Source: Paracamarosporium sp. OC-R06-R3 (Eukaryota; Ascomycota; Dothideomycetes; Pleosporales; Didymosphaeriaceae). Taken from it: 64,000 nt of DNA. A model generated the notes under the pieces. The model searched no databases, was not told the origin of the DNA, and saw only the letters and a program-made list of their open reading frames with translations. Shown piece by piece: positions 34,156 to 45,190 of the stretch; the stretch's first letter is position 1, and each line of letters opens with the position of its first letter. The translations under genes and the position numbers were made by a program. The DNA is taken from the NCBI GenBank assembly GCA_019828545.1, contig JACVRA010000183.1, positions 62,001 through 126,000 on the forward strand, written 5' to 3'.

Positions 34156-34881
34156 TTATGAGGGGTTCTGCTTCTGGCCTCCGGACCGTATCTCGATTTT
34201 CCTTGGCTTCTTCTTGCCTGGTTTGGAGGCATTGTTTCCCTTTTCTGATGGCTCGCTGTCCAATCCTTTCTTTGCGCGTTCTTCGGCCAGCGCATCAGCA
34301 GCCTGGCGCAAGGCCTTGGGGTCCGGGACTACGTCGTCGTCGTCGGGCGAGATCTCCTCTGCCGCTTGTTTGCCGTCCTGCTTCTCACCCTGCTTCTCGC
34401 TCTTCTTCCCATTCTTCTGGTCGTCTCCCTTGCCACCTCCCTTCGCAAGGTTTCCCAACTTTATGAACGGCCCATGTATCGCGCCAACGCCAGCCCCAGC
34501 TAACGCACCCAGCCCTGTCGCTGGTATCGCAGTCACGCCTCCAACGACTGTGCCCACGAGCGTGCCCACGCCTGCACTCACAGCACCACCAATACCAGCT
34601 CCGCCTATTGTCCCTTGAAACGCCCCACTCTGCAGCATGCGTGCCTTCTTCGAGTTGCCATGGGCCTCCATCTCTTTGTTATACGCGTCCGTAAGCATCT
34701 TCTCGCGCTTCTTCGGGTCCGTGAACGACGAGGCAGTCTCGCGTAGCTTATTCGCCATGCCCTGAGCGGCTATAGCTTTCTCAGCCGCGGCGGCAGCTTC
34801 TTTGAGGCGGTCCTCATTGGGGAGATCTTGGGGGATCTCGGGGTCTGGGGAGTGGACTGAGTCGGCCTTTTCGGCAGCCAT
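34156..34881 (-). CDS. Glycine-zipper protein, hypothetical
   Basis: 241 aa, single exon. I start at 34881 (MAAEKADSVHSPDPE); an upstream in-frame ATG would add 41 residues of doubtful sequence. Residues about 85-140 are a glycine-zipper region with GxxxG spacing (GGAGIGGAVSAGVGTLVG), able to form packed membrane-associated helices. Before it lies an Ala-rich helical stretch, after it a Lys/Gly/Asp-rich disordered tail with KKKPRKIEI near the end. Many Pezizomycotina encode proteins of this build; their role is not known to me. No signal peptide. Confidence 0.75.
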   Translation of the reverse strand: MAAEKADSVHSPDPEIPQDLPNEDRLKEAAAAAEKAIAAQGMANKLRETASSFTDPKKREKMLTDAYNKEMEAHGNSKKARMLQSGAFQGTIGGAGIGGAVSAGVGTLVGTVVGGVTAIPATGLGALAGAGVGAIHGPFIKLGNLAKGGGKGDDQKNGKKSEKQGEKQDGKQAAEEISPDDDDVVPDPKALRQAADALAEERAKKGLDSEPSEKGNNASKPGKKKPRKIEIRSGGQKQNPS

Positions 34882-35154
34882 CGCGAGAGACACAAAGAAT
34901 ATGCACGGCGCACGGCAGCAAAGGAAATCGAGAGGCAAGCAAGGAAAATTTGGGTATATTGTGGGTGGTATCTGGAGGTTGGTCGAATGTTGTTGGACGA
35001 TCATAGTTCGTCGCGCTTGACGTCACTGGCGGCACGCGCAGCCTCGAACTTCGTCCAACTCCTGGAAATTCGTACAACCGCTGTGTTTGTTAGGTGTAAC
35101 CATGGCTGAAGCGTATTTCGACCTGTTCTGAAGAGTTCTCAGGGTGTATCCACA

Positions 35155-35583
35155 TCAGTCTGATGCTGGCTTTGCATCCTCGGCCGCCTTCAGCGTCTCC
35201 ATGCGCAGCTGATTCCGCTTTCCCAGCACTCGCAGTGTGTTCTTTCGCTCAATGTCAGTCATCTGTTCCCAGTTTGCGATGCGACTGAGCGTTCCATCTC
35301 GGTTGACGACCATGGGGCCTAGGTGGTCGAGTTTGACGGCGTTGCCGGTGCTCACGTCGAGCTCGACGGCTTTAGTGTCGGACGGCGGCTCGGGCAGGGG
35401 CAGGGGTTGATCTGGGGATCGTTCTGCGTTCTCCGTATTGTTGCTTGCAGGCGGTACTGCGTTCGATGTGTTTTCGGTCGCCATTGTCCGATAGAAGATG
35501 TTGTTCGGTTGAAGAGACGATGCGTAGCTTCGGAGGTTGTATCGAAAGTATAGAGGGCGAGCGAGGCGAAGGGCGAATGTCAT
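35155..35583 (-). CDS. Small conserved fungal protein, probably mitochondrial
   Basis: 142 aa, single exon. The N-terminus (MTFALRLARPLYFRYNLRSY) is rich in Arg and lacks acidic residues, as expected for a mitochondrial presequence. The middle is disordered. The C-terminal 55 residues carry a conserved-looking block, LGPMVVNRDGTLSRIANW followed by QMTDIERKNTLRVLGKRN, which I know as a recurring fungal hypothetical motif without assigned function. An internal ATG in MATENTSN could give a shorter cytosolic form, so dual localisation is possible. Confidence 0.75.
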   Translation of the reverse strand: MTFALRLARPLYFRYNLRSYASSLQPNNIFYRTMATENTSNAVPPASNNTENAERSPDQPLPLPEPPSDTKAVELDVSTGNAVKLDHLGPMVVNRDGTLSRIANWEQMTDIERKNTLRVLGKRNQLRMETLKAAEDAKPASD

Positions 35584-35832
35584 GACTGGCTCGATTTGTC
35601 TGCGCGCGCCATTATATGTGCAACATGCGCAAGCTGGCGATGCTAGGAGAAGTTTCCTCTGACCTTTCTAGAACCGTCGCCATGCACGCTAATCTCGCAC
35701 GGACCAGTCATGCATATAGCACCCATGTTCTGGTGTCAGTTTTGTCAGGTGTACTAGGAAAGTAGATTTTGGAATGGGCATCACAATGCTCGACGACTTG
35801 TTCTGGTATGTCATGTTTTATTCAATACTATC

Positions 35833-37320
35833 TCATTCCTCCGCAGTATAATTCCACGCACGATTAATATCAAACGACTTTGGGAACCACGTTGGAGCTT
35901 CTCCCTCAGTCATCATCTGCACCAGCGCCTCAGCACTCCGGAAAGCCCACGCCATCCCATGTCCGTTCATGCACACCGATGCCCACAAACCATCCTCCTC
36001 AGGTAGCCCGCCAACCACCGGGAACCCATCAGGCGTGTTGCAAATGATACCCGTCCAGTCCTTGACGACCTTCGTGGTCTCGCCCCAGTTCTCGTACCCG
36101 AACACAACGCGGCCCACGCCATGCAAATCATCCGCGATATCTTGATTGATCACGGAGTCATCTGTGATGTTCCTCTCTCTTGTAGGCGAGAACTTCGTAC
36201 TTCCGCCCACGATGACATCGCCTGCGCCAATGTCGCCTGGAGCGCGGATGGCGATGTAGTTGTTTCCGCTGTGCAAGTCAGGGTAGGAGTGGCTTCGTCG
36301 GAAGACTGTGTTGTTTGAGGTGTCCTTCGATGGATGTACGGCTGCAACTTGGTTTCTTTGCGGGACGAGGAAGCCGGTTTTCGCAAGGCCTGAATGTAGC
36401 GCATTGGTGTAGCTGTTCGTGGCAAGGACTACTTGCTTTCCCTTGACGGTTCCGCGATCCGTCTTGACCTCCCATTTTGCGCCAGCTTTAGAGCTGTTGC
36501 TCACCTGATCGATACTCAACGCTATGGTCGTGGTCTGCAGGTTCAAACCCTTCTCCAGACTCTGCTCGAGTATTGCGCAGACAGTCAAATAGGGATTTTG
36601 CGTATGAGAAGTGTACGCCACAGCACCGAGAATCTGTGGCCACTTCCAATAGTCTCTTGCTGCCTGGCCTGCATACACCGTTCGCTTGTTGCTCCAAGGC
36701 CCATCGTTCGGTCTGCGTTCTTCCAGCTCATCTTGGAATTCCTTGATATCGACAGCCTTGTCGAACGCCTCTTTCGTCCAGTACAGATCCGCGGTTTCTA
36801 CATCTTGCCATCCTGATGAAACATTGTACGTGCGCACGAAATCGCGCACGTCATCCACGCAATCTTGCTCCATCTTGCCGATCCTCAGCGCCTCATCTTC
36901 GCCATAGAGCTCTACCCAGTCTTTGACTTCTTTCCAGTCGCCTGGTTTGCAGTGGCCGCCGTTGCGCCCCGAAGCTGCAGAAGCTGCGGTACGGGCCTCG
37001 AGCATCAAAATGGAGAGGCTTGGGTCACGTGATAACAACTTGAAGGCGATGGCTGCGCCTGAGATGCCAGAGCCAACGATAACATAGTCGAAGACCTCCG
37101 ATGTGGGAAGATCAGGGGTGGTGCGGAGGTTGGCGATGCGATGCGGTGGTTCTTGCCAGTATGAGACGGTAGGGTTGGGGTGCGGGAAGCCCGGGAGGAC
37201 TATCTGATCGAGGTTATCTCTTCTGGAGAGAAGAGCTTGTGATGGAGGTAGGGCGAGTGCTCGAACCTTAGGCACCAGAGCGGCAATGGAAAGAAAAGCG
37301 GTCGTTGAGGGAAGCCACAT
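35833..37320 (-). CDS. FAD-dependent oxidoreductase, DAO family, secreted or lumenal
   Basis: 495 aa, single exon. An N-terminal hydrophobic leader (MWLPSTTAFLSIAALVPKVRALA) looks like a signal peptide. The Rossmann FAD site is DYVIVGSGISGAAIAFKL near residue 80, followed by SGRNGGHCKPG, the usual flavin-contact region of this group. Near the C-terminus are KDWTGIICNTPDGFPVVGG and MNGHGMAWAFRSAEAL. The fold is that of glycine/amino-acid or gamma-glutamylputrescine oxidases, so oxidation of an amine or amino acid is likely; the substrate is unknown. Several N-x-S/T sites fit secretion. GATA-type motifs lie upstream at 37590-37851. Confidence 0.85.
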   Translation of the reverse strand: MWLPSTTAFLSIAALVPKVRALALPPSQALLSRRDNLDQIVLPGFPHPNPTVSYWQEPPHRIANLRTTPDLPTSEVFDYVIVGSGISGAAIAFKLLSRDPSLSILMLEARTAASAASGRNGGHCKPGDWKEVKDWVELYGEDEALRIGKMEQDCVDDVRDFVRTYNVSSGWQDVETADLYWTKEAFDKAVDIKEFQDELEERRPNDGPWSNKRTVYAGQAARDYWKWPQILGAVAYTSHTQNPYLTVCAILEQSLEKGLNLQTTTIALSIDQVSNSSKAGAKWEVKTDRGTVKGKQVVLATNSYTNALHSGLAKTGFLVPQRNQVAAVHPSKDTSNNTVFRRSHSYPDLHSGNNYIAIRAPGDIGAGDVIVGGSTKFSPTRERNITDDSVINQDIADDLHGVGRVVFGYENWGETTKVVKDWTGIICNTPDGFPVVGGLPEEDGLWASVCMNGHGMAWAFRSAEALVQMMTEGEAPTWFPKSFDINRAWNYTAEE

Positions 37321-38431
37321 CGTGACGATCGACCCTTAGGAGAGGTACAGCTATAGTAGTGGAAGAGGAGGGTGGCGCTTTCCGGTTATACTGGGAGCTT
37401 TATAGAGTTGAACTTATGGCTTAGGCGTGGTAGTCCAGTAGCTAAGGATGTCTACGGCACTTGGTAGACCGATGTGACCATGGTCCGCTCATCTATCCTT
37501 CATTAAGAAGGCCGTTGGTACCTTGCAGATACCGGATTGCTGTTCCCTGCATTTAGGATCTTGACGATCCTTGGCGACGGCCGATATCGCTATCCTCATC
37601 ACCAGATAGGATAAAGTGTACATGAGTTATAGAAAGCTCTACAGGGGCCTGTACATGATGCACCGCTAGGATGGTCCGTGGCTACTAGACAATTACGACT
37701 CTGTCCATGGCGACGGCAACAGTGGAATGGAATGTGGAAGTGCCCGAATAGGTAGTCGGTGGTTAACGGTTACCCCACCCCTGCCACGGATTTGGGCGAC
37801 TAAGGCGCCAAGAAGTGCGGGGCTTGGTCGTACCACTATCTTATCTTATCCTCACCCTCAAGGGTAGGTACGTCTACTTCGTATGACTTTCGGGTACCTC
37901 ATTGATTGATGAGGGTTGTGTTCTTGTGTTGCGGCGCCTTGCCATCAAGTGCAATTGTAGCAGGTCCTTAGATCCAGCTATACGACAATGTACTCATAGC
38001 GGCCTCCAGACTGTCACCTCGCTTCGTGTTACCGAAGAAGATTTCGTAAGCATTCCTTTCACTGTCTCACGAGATAAACAAGGCTCAAGCAGTGGCACGT
38101 TGACTGAGGGAAAAACACCCATTTCACCCCTTTTAACATCCCATCGTTCATCTTGCAACGTCATTTGGTGAATGTCATTGTTTGTAGGTGGTTCCACTGG
38201 AGTATTGTACAAAGGTTCAAGGCGAGATTGTCTCAGGTCCCACCTTCGTAAATCACCCAGAATGATTGGGTGAAAGCCCAGTCAGCACTTGCCCTAGGGG
38301 GACGGCCATACCTTCCTTGGTAAGCGAGCGCTTGGCCAGGTAACAATCACTGCGCAATAAAGTGTCCTGCGGCGCTGTTGATTGAACAACACGCACGCGA
38401 TACTGCCCACAAAACAGTGGCACGGTGAAAA
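37321..38431. promoter_or_regulatory. Divergent upstream region with clustered GATA motifs
   Basis: 1.1 kb between the divergent oxidoreductase and P450 starts. On the minus strand 37837-37851 reads as three overlapping GATA cores (GGATAAGATAAGATAG). Two more (AGATAGGATAA) lie near 37605-37615 on the plus strand. GATA factors of the AreA type bind such clusters in fungi, which would fit nitrogen control of an amine oxidase. No gene is visible here. Confidence 0.4.
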
Positions 38432-40122
38432 ATGCCTTCAGTATCTGCCAACATCGCCGTTGTAGGCGCAGCATTAGCTGCCATCTACATTGCGCTGCAA
38501 CTCCTCCTTCGCGCAACGCAAGATCCACGCGAACCACCTGCTGTCGAGACCCAACTCCCATTCATCGACCCCGCAGTTGGTCTGTCTAAACATACCTACT
38601 TCGCGTACCTGAAGTATGACCAATTCCATGCTCACGTTTTGTCTTGTTTACAAAGCAATGCTGACTATCGATAGGAAGCGATATGGACACCTCCCTATAT
38701 TCACACTGCGATTGCCAGGGCAAAGGTTCTACGTGATCAATGATCCGCAGCTTATCAACGTGGTTCAACGCCAACACAAGGTTTTGACTTTTCAGTCTGT
38801 CGAGGATGGCATGTCTCACAAGATGTTCAACCTCAGTCCTGTAGCCAAGGAACTTCAGAAGCATGAGGCCGATGCTTGGCGCAATGGACCTTCTCACGTA
38901 CACAGTCCTGGACACACACAATTCAAAGCTCTGGCACCTGGAAAGGACTTGGATCACATGAACCAAATCATGCTCAAATCTCTGGAAGAAAGTATGGATG
39001 ATTGGGTCCCTCAAGGACAACAGTCGCGCAGTACAAAGTTGTTTGAATGGGTGAAAGAGGCGATCATTGTCCCAACCACCGATGGCGTATATGGTCCCGA
39101 GAATCCATATCGCGACAGCGCCGTTCGCAAAACCTACTGGTCGGTTTTTATTCTCTCTTCATGAACCATACTAAAATGATAGCAGGACCTTCTTCTACGG
39201 AATACCTACGATGATCAAAGGAGGTCACTGGTTCGTGAAGGATAGTGTCGCGGCCAGCCAGTCTCTCGGTCACACTTTCGAAAACTATTTCCGACAAGGC
39301 GGCCACGAAAGATACTCCGGATTCGTCCAGAAGATATACGACTACTACACGGAACGAAAATACCCGTTGGAGGACTTCTCGCAACTCGTTGGTGGTAGCG
39401 GTGTGGCAGTTCTCGGCAATACCTTACCGTCAGCATTCTGGTTTGTCATTCACCTCTATTCGGATCGTAAGGTGTATGAGGCATGCCGGGAAGAGATACT
39501 TACGCAAGTTGTGCATACCAAGGATGAATCTGGCAATCCTGTGCGAACGGTAGACATAACTGCACTGAAAGTCTCATGCCCGCTGCTGCACTCCGCATTC
39601 AAAGAGGTACTTCGCGTGGAAGCAGTAGGTACTGGCGTCAGAGGAGTGGAAGAAGACCATATTCTCGATGGGAAGTACCTTCTGAAGAAGGACGCACTCG
39701 TCTTCATGCCTCTAACATCTCAGCACTTCGACCATGAGCGCTGGGGTGCCGACGCAGAAGAGTATTGTTACGATCGTTTCACGGACAAGACCCGTCCTCG
39801 TGTGAGCAACGTCTCCTTCCGCTCATTTGGTGGAGGAACTACGCTTTGCCCCGGCCGTCACTTCGCTACCACGGAGCTACTTGCGTTTGCGGCCATGCTG
39901 TTGTTGAGGTTCGAGATCGTGCCAAAAGACGGAAAATGGGTCGTCCCAACCTCGCTGAACGCTGAGATGACCACCAACATCCCTGCTCCGGATTTCGATG
40001 TCGACGTTGAGATACGGAAGAGAGCAGATGATGAAGGCGTGAAGTGGATGTGGAAATTGAGTGAAAGCGAGCATGCAGTCATGCTTGGAGACCAGGATGA
40101 GCATGGTAACGAGAAGGCTTAA
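38432..40122 (+). CDS. Cytochrome P450
   Basis: 527 aa in three exons (38432-38613, 38675-39139, 39186-40122). An N-terminal membrane anchor (IAVVGAALAAIYIALQLLL) places it in the ER membrane. The heme-binding loop FRSFGGGTTLCPGRHFA has its axial Cys at residue 437. The ExxR helix is HSAFKEVLRVEA. In the oxygen-binding helix region VGGSGVAVLGNTLPSAFW lacks the common AGxDTT; this and the GGGTTLCPGR loop recall the CYP7/CYP8-like group, where isomerase or sterol hydroxylase activity is known. The substrate cannot be inferred. Neighbours are a DAO-type oxidoreductase and a sulfite-oxidase-like gene, not an evident biosynthetic cluster. Confidence 0.9.
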
Positions 40123-40925
40123 TTTGGCTGGTACTCCATCTCATCTTGTTTTTCCTTGACAACCGCCAGGCTAGGACTGTACATGGGTCCTTCCCGCGGA
40201 GGTAATATCGGTGGAACTAGGCACGCTGCACATATCTCTCCAAAGTAGGCTAAACCTAATTCATCCCTCTCAGTACGTTTTCAAGGTACCGAGCCGCTAC
40301 CCACCCGATAGTCTTTTCTCACCGTTTCACGGCTCTTGATTATATACCGCGGGCAATTCGTTGATTGGTCTAGGCTATACCTGTACATCCGTGAGTCCTG
40401 TACTCTTTGGTCTCTTCATGACGTATGAATGTGGTATCTCCCGGACTATCCCCGCAGGTTGCCCAGAAACGTGCTGGCAATACCGAGGATACAAAGCATT
40501 CCCACCAGCGATGTAAGCCAGCAACTCGTATTTTGATGCACACTAAGGTGCCTTTATCAGCAATATCATGCTTTTCTTCACCTAGCTGCTGTTTTCGGAG
40601 ATAGCGACGATACCATTGGGCCGTCGAGCATCCCTGTACACGATACTAACGGCCATCACGGTGACGCACGTAAATATGGATCGAACAGTTGCATTCCCGT
40701 GTTTCCTGTCGTGACTATTGCCGGACCAGTAGGATGCGGGGGATTGATGACATGCTTGTGAGTTGCATCCCAACCATGTCGCGTAACGACATGACGAACC
40801 ATTGTCCAGCCGTCCATCCCGATACGGTCGATATACCGGCTGCTCCTAAATACTGCACCTTTTTCCGCGTCCAGAGCCAGCCTGCGAGTCTCGTTGGAGA
40901 ATCTTTCCAGTAACTGAAAATCATA
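40123..40925. other. Intergenic
   Basis: 0.8 kb between P450 and the molybdoenzyme. Short frames only. No recognisable element. Confidence 0.45.
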
Positions 40926-42938
40926 ATGGCACCAGCAGAACCGAACCACAAGCCGTTCGAAATCCAGGGCAAGGAGCCTTACTTTGCGGAAGAGCGGGAG
41001 GGCTGGGATGGATACATTGAATGGGAGAAGGTACTCTGGGAACCGATAGCCTACGTGCTTAGCTGACGAGTGCAGTATCCCGAGAAGAAAAAGCAGGCTG
41101 CTGAAATTCTTTCGAAATATGACTTCCCAGTTGTAAGCATTACCCTCGCTTCTCGGGCTCATGCACTACAAGCGAAATAGTCCCTCTACATCCGGGTTGT
41201 TCGGGTAGCTGCATCTTAGGGGAGATGGTCTGATAGTTGACTGACTTTGCTGATCTTGATAGCCTCCAGAGTTTCAGTTCAAGCCATTGCCGGAAACAAA
41301 CCCCATCCTGGAAGGAATACGATGGAAGTACTACCACTATGCGATGGGTCCTACGCTGAAGGATATTCCCGACATCTCCTGGAAATATGTACAGGAAGAA
41401 AAGAGCTCGGATATGATCCATGTGCTGCAGTTTCCATACAACGGCGAGCCGCCTCGAGTGAGTATCATAACAAAGAACCTCACGTGGTCATGCGCTGACA
41501 TTCTGTAGGATAGGTTGGTCAAGGTAAGTGTTGAGGCGGCCTTTTCTCAAGCCGCAGACTAATCAAGGTAGACGGAACTTACACCGAACGAAGACTTCTT
41601 TGTCCGCAATCACGGCGGCATCCCTGAGATCGATGCTGATAAGTTCTTCTTCGACGTCGATGGGATGGTGAATAATCCTAAGAAAATATCTCTGAAGGAG
41701 CTACAGGATGAATCCATTTTCCCGCGCATGACCAAAACAGCCACTTTGCAATGCTCGGGCACTCGTCGTATCGAACAAATCCACGAATATCCTGGTGACG
41801 GCGACGAGCTGATCAATGCACCCTGGGGAGAAGGTGCCATTGGCACGGCTCGTTGGACAGGAGTAAGTTTAAAGAAAGTCATCAAGTACTGCGGCGGTCT
41901 CAAGGACGGCGGTAAACACGTGGAGTTCTACGGAGCCGACACATATTTCAAGAAGGGACAGGTGTTCAATTACGCCGTCTCTGTTCCGTATCGCAAAGTC
42001 AAGATCCACGAAGTCATGCTCGCCTGGGAGATGAACGGCAAGCCCTTGCCGAGGATCCATGGATATCCCCTCCGTGTGGTCGTCTTTGGCTTCATTGGAG
42101 CCCGAAGCTGCAAATGGCTGTACAAGATCAACGTCATCGGTCAGCCCAGCCTGGCGCCAGTGCAGATGAAAGAATACATCTACTATACCCCACAGGTTGG
42201 AAAGCACAACAATACGTACAGTAATGGCTTCAGTATTCAAACAATGCCCGTGTCGAGTGCCATCATGACGCCACTCAACCATGACCAGATCATCCACGAC
42301 GGCAAAATCAAACTTACCGGCTGGGCCTTCAGTGGCAGCGGTTGGCCCGAGCGGGTCGAAGTCAGTGGCGACGGCGGGAGTATATGGTATGAAGTACCCT
42401 TTGATAAGCTGAGCAAGAAGGTATACTACTCGTGGCGCGTATGGGAATATGAGATGCCGGTTGATGCTGAGGGCTGGCTGGAGTTCTGCGTCCGATGCTG
42501 GGACAATGCTCTAAATGCAAGTCTCCTCGCCCAAAAGCGTAGTTGCGTTCCGTTAACGCTAACTTTTCTTCTAGACGCAACCTACATATGTGCGGAGCGC
42601 ATGGTATGCAAACATTCCCTGTCGTTTACGCAAGTCGCTAACTTCGAAACTAGGAACTGGGATCTTCATGTTACGTCCTCCTGCCAGTAAGATAACCCTG
42701 CAACCCCAGCTTTTGGAGCACATATTTTTCTAGAACACTGCGCTAAGGATCTCGTAGCCGCATCAAGGTCTATAGCATAAACAGAACTAAGCCAGCCACT
42801 GCTCGACGCTTGAAGCAGTGCGAAGAACACGGCATCGCAATGGTTCCGATCACTCAACCACTTGAGTTCGACGTCGAGTCAACGGAGGAATATCTCCACA
42901 ACATGGAGTTGAGAGAAGGTCGTGACCCAGAGGAATAG
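40926..42938 (+). CDS. Sulfite oxidase-like molybdopterin enzyme without heme domain
   Basis: 519 aa in eight exons (40926-41030, 41076-41132, 41263-41457, 41509-41523, 41572-42516, 42575-42603, 42654-42686, 42758-42938). The Moco domain carries the molybdenum-ligating Cys in TLQCSGTRR, then GARWTGV-like GTARWTGVSL, YAVSVPYRKV and GARSCKWLYKI. The dimerisation domain follows, with IKLTGWAFSGSGWPERVEVS and WEFE-like WRVWEYEMPV. There is no cytochrome b5 domain, as in plant and several fungal enzymes. Oddities: a 15-nt exon coding DRLVK, and intron 5 with a GC donor (GCAAGT) instead of GT. The frame is intact only with these splices. Role: oxidation of sulfite or a related oxyanion; location not clear. 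Confidence 0.88.
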
Positions 42939-44063
42939 ACAACGTCAAGAAGTGCAGGATGAAGCTGCGTGTAGAAGTCGTAACAAACCTCCGAGATACC
43001 AAATTGGAAAGACGCGCATTCCATAGCATCGCTAGAATATTCCGTGCGTGTGCATTGCGTCGTTCGATTCATTCTACAGGCAACATCTAACCCCGGGCCG
43101 ACCCACTTTAACCGGCTGTTGCGCCCAAAACTACCTTTCGGTACTTTCTCGCAGCGAAGACATAGAGCAAATCCCACGAACGTCCTTCTAGAGCAGAGTA
43201 CCAGGACGTCTTTGGGTTCGCGCTGCACGTGGTCTCGGCTAATCTTGATCTGCGACAGCGGATGGCGCAAGTCCGCCGTTATGCATCGAGTTTACCCCAG
43301 ATTTGGCTCCCAGTCGGGAATAACCGACAAGCAACCCCGGTCCGTATGAATCGATAGAAGGATCATGGATGCAGTTGGATAAGTGGCAGTGGGATGGGTT
43401 CTGGGTTGTATTGCGGCTCTTTTGCGGGCGCTATGCGGCTGAGATCCAGGAGTTACAGGTGCCATGGTTGAGGTAGGTCGGAAGATAATCTTGCCAGTGT
43501 GATTGAAGGATCACTCCACTGTAAAGCCGTTGCCTTTGTGACTGTGATTATAATGAGATAGTGCTCTCGTCACTCAGGCTTCGAGATCTTTTGCACTCTG
43601 TGGACTTTTCAGAGGTCACTCTGTGAGAAATATGGCGATATCTTCGAGATCATATTCGTCGACGACGCACGGTGATTGTGCTACCACTACTTCGCAGAGC
43701 CTCAGAGACCCATCCTCTCATCGAAGGCGAAGAGAAGACACTAGTCTGATCGATGGTAGCCCCCTGCAATGGAGACAATCAAGATTGGACTATTCAAGGT
43801 ATTGTCGTCTAACTTTCATGAGAAGATACCTACTCACATTGATTAGGCTGGTACTCCAAGGCAGCCAAAATCCCTACTTTACCGAGGAAACATCTATTCA
43901 CGACTCTGAAGAACAATGCGGAAGGCTTTACACACTACAGCCAGATATCGTTCACCTTCAGCAAAGATCTCTTCTACCAATATGGTCAGACCAGATGACA
44001 TCCTTCACGGCACCGAAAGTACCACCCGATTGCCAACCATCAAGACCAAGATATCTGAGCACG
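42939..44063. other. Intergenic
   Basis: 1.1 kb. An open frame runs into the next gene from about 43630, but it lacks domain content and precedes a good signal peptide, so it is read as upstream region. Nothing else recognised. Confidence 0.45.
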
Positions 44064-44891
44064 ATGATTTTCTACATAACCCTGATATCGCTATATCTTA
44101 TCCTTCCAACGACGTTAGCATCACCAATAGCCATTTCTGGGTCACACGTTCACCTGCACAATCGACAAGCCATCCCTGATAAGACAGGGAACACAGGCAA
44201 CGTCCCCGCACCTGTCAAGCCCGCACCATCGCCTCGTCCATTAGCGCCTTCTCCTACAACAAACATCACGATCACGCCCTCATTTACACCCACTCCACGA
44301 CCAACATCAACATCAACATCAATTTTGCCCACAGGCCCGAATGGAAACAGCAACAGCAACGACGATGGGTCAAACGCCCCACCAGCCGATGAGCTGCAAC
44401 TGACCCGCACCAATCCCGTCCTCTCCCCTGGAGCCCTCGCAGGCATCATAGCCGGCAGTTCTGTCACGTTCCTCCTTCTCCTCGCCCTAATCATCATTAT
44501 CATCCGGCGCAACCGCCGCCCCGAAATCGCCGAGATTCCTATCCGCCGCTCTAAACTCGGTTCACGACTGCGCCATCGCATGTTCAACTCCCCTTTACCA
44601 CTGTCACGTGCGAGTTCTCGCTCCTCGGCGCGCACATTGACAGGGGATTCGAGGAAGGGTTGGCTGAGGAAGGATAGCATTGGGCGACCTGCGCCGGCGA
44701 AGTGGGGCGAGGGGGAAATGCTCGAGGTGCCGCGGGCGGCGTTTATGAAGAGTGAGGGGGAGAGTGTGGAGAGTGGGGAGAGGTGGATTGATAAGGGGAC
44801 GATTAGTGAGCCGAGGCCGGTGAGGCCGATTAGTGCGGAGCCGTTGGGGAGGCTGAGTGGAATGGGGTTGGGGATGGGGTATTTGAAGTAG
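44064..44891 (+). CDS. Mucin-like single-pass membrane protein
   Basis: 275 aa. I start at 44064, where MIFYITLISLYLILPTTLAS is a clear signal peptide; the same frame is open further upstream but only through non-hydrophobic sequence. Residues 40-125 are Pro/Ser/Thr-rich, suited to O-mannosylation, with one NITIT sequon. A helix (ALAGIIAGSSVTFLLLLALI) follows, then an Arg-rich stop-transfer run and a 115-residue basic, Ser-rich cytosolic tail. The layout fits a wall-anchored sensor or mucin, function unknown. The genes at 11970 and 47416 share it. Confidence 0.72.
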   Translation: MIFYITLISLYLILPTTLASPIAISGSHVHLHNRQAIPDKTGNTGNVPAPVKPAPSPRPLAPSPTTNITITPSFTPTPRPTSTSTSILPTGPNGNSNSNDDGSNAPPADELQLTRTNPVLSPGALAGIIAGSSVTFLLLLALIIIIIRRNRRPEIAEIPIRRSKLGSRLRHRMFNSPLPLSRASSRSSARTLTGDSRKGWLRKDSIGRPAPAKWGEGEMLEVPRAAFMKSEGESVESGERWIDKGTISEPRPVRPISAEPLGRLSGMGLGMGYLK

Positions 44892-45190
44892 GGGGTTTGG
44901 TGTAATGGTCTAGTCTGGGTTAAGGATTTGATCTCGTAGCTTGCGGGCAGAGATTGGCTTGCAGGCTGTTTGGATAATACTAAAGTATGTGTTACTGAAC
45001 TAAATCACATTATCTTTTACATATCGGTGTATCATTGGCTGTTATTCATTGTCTCGTTAGCTACATAAGTCTACGCAACTGGTTTTCCCTGACTCTTATT
45101 CGTCATGCCAAATCTACATGGCTTATCGCTAACAGTGCCATACCATGATCTAAGTCACCATGCAACTTCTTGAAGATTGTCCTCGTTCGC

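Noticed and set aside
43623..44063. Upstream extension of the mucin-like gene by 147 codons
   Set aside because: It would bury the clear signal peptide at 44064 inside the protein and has no ATG at its start.
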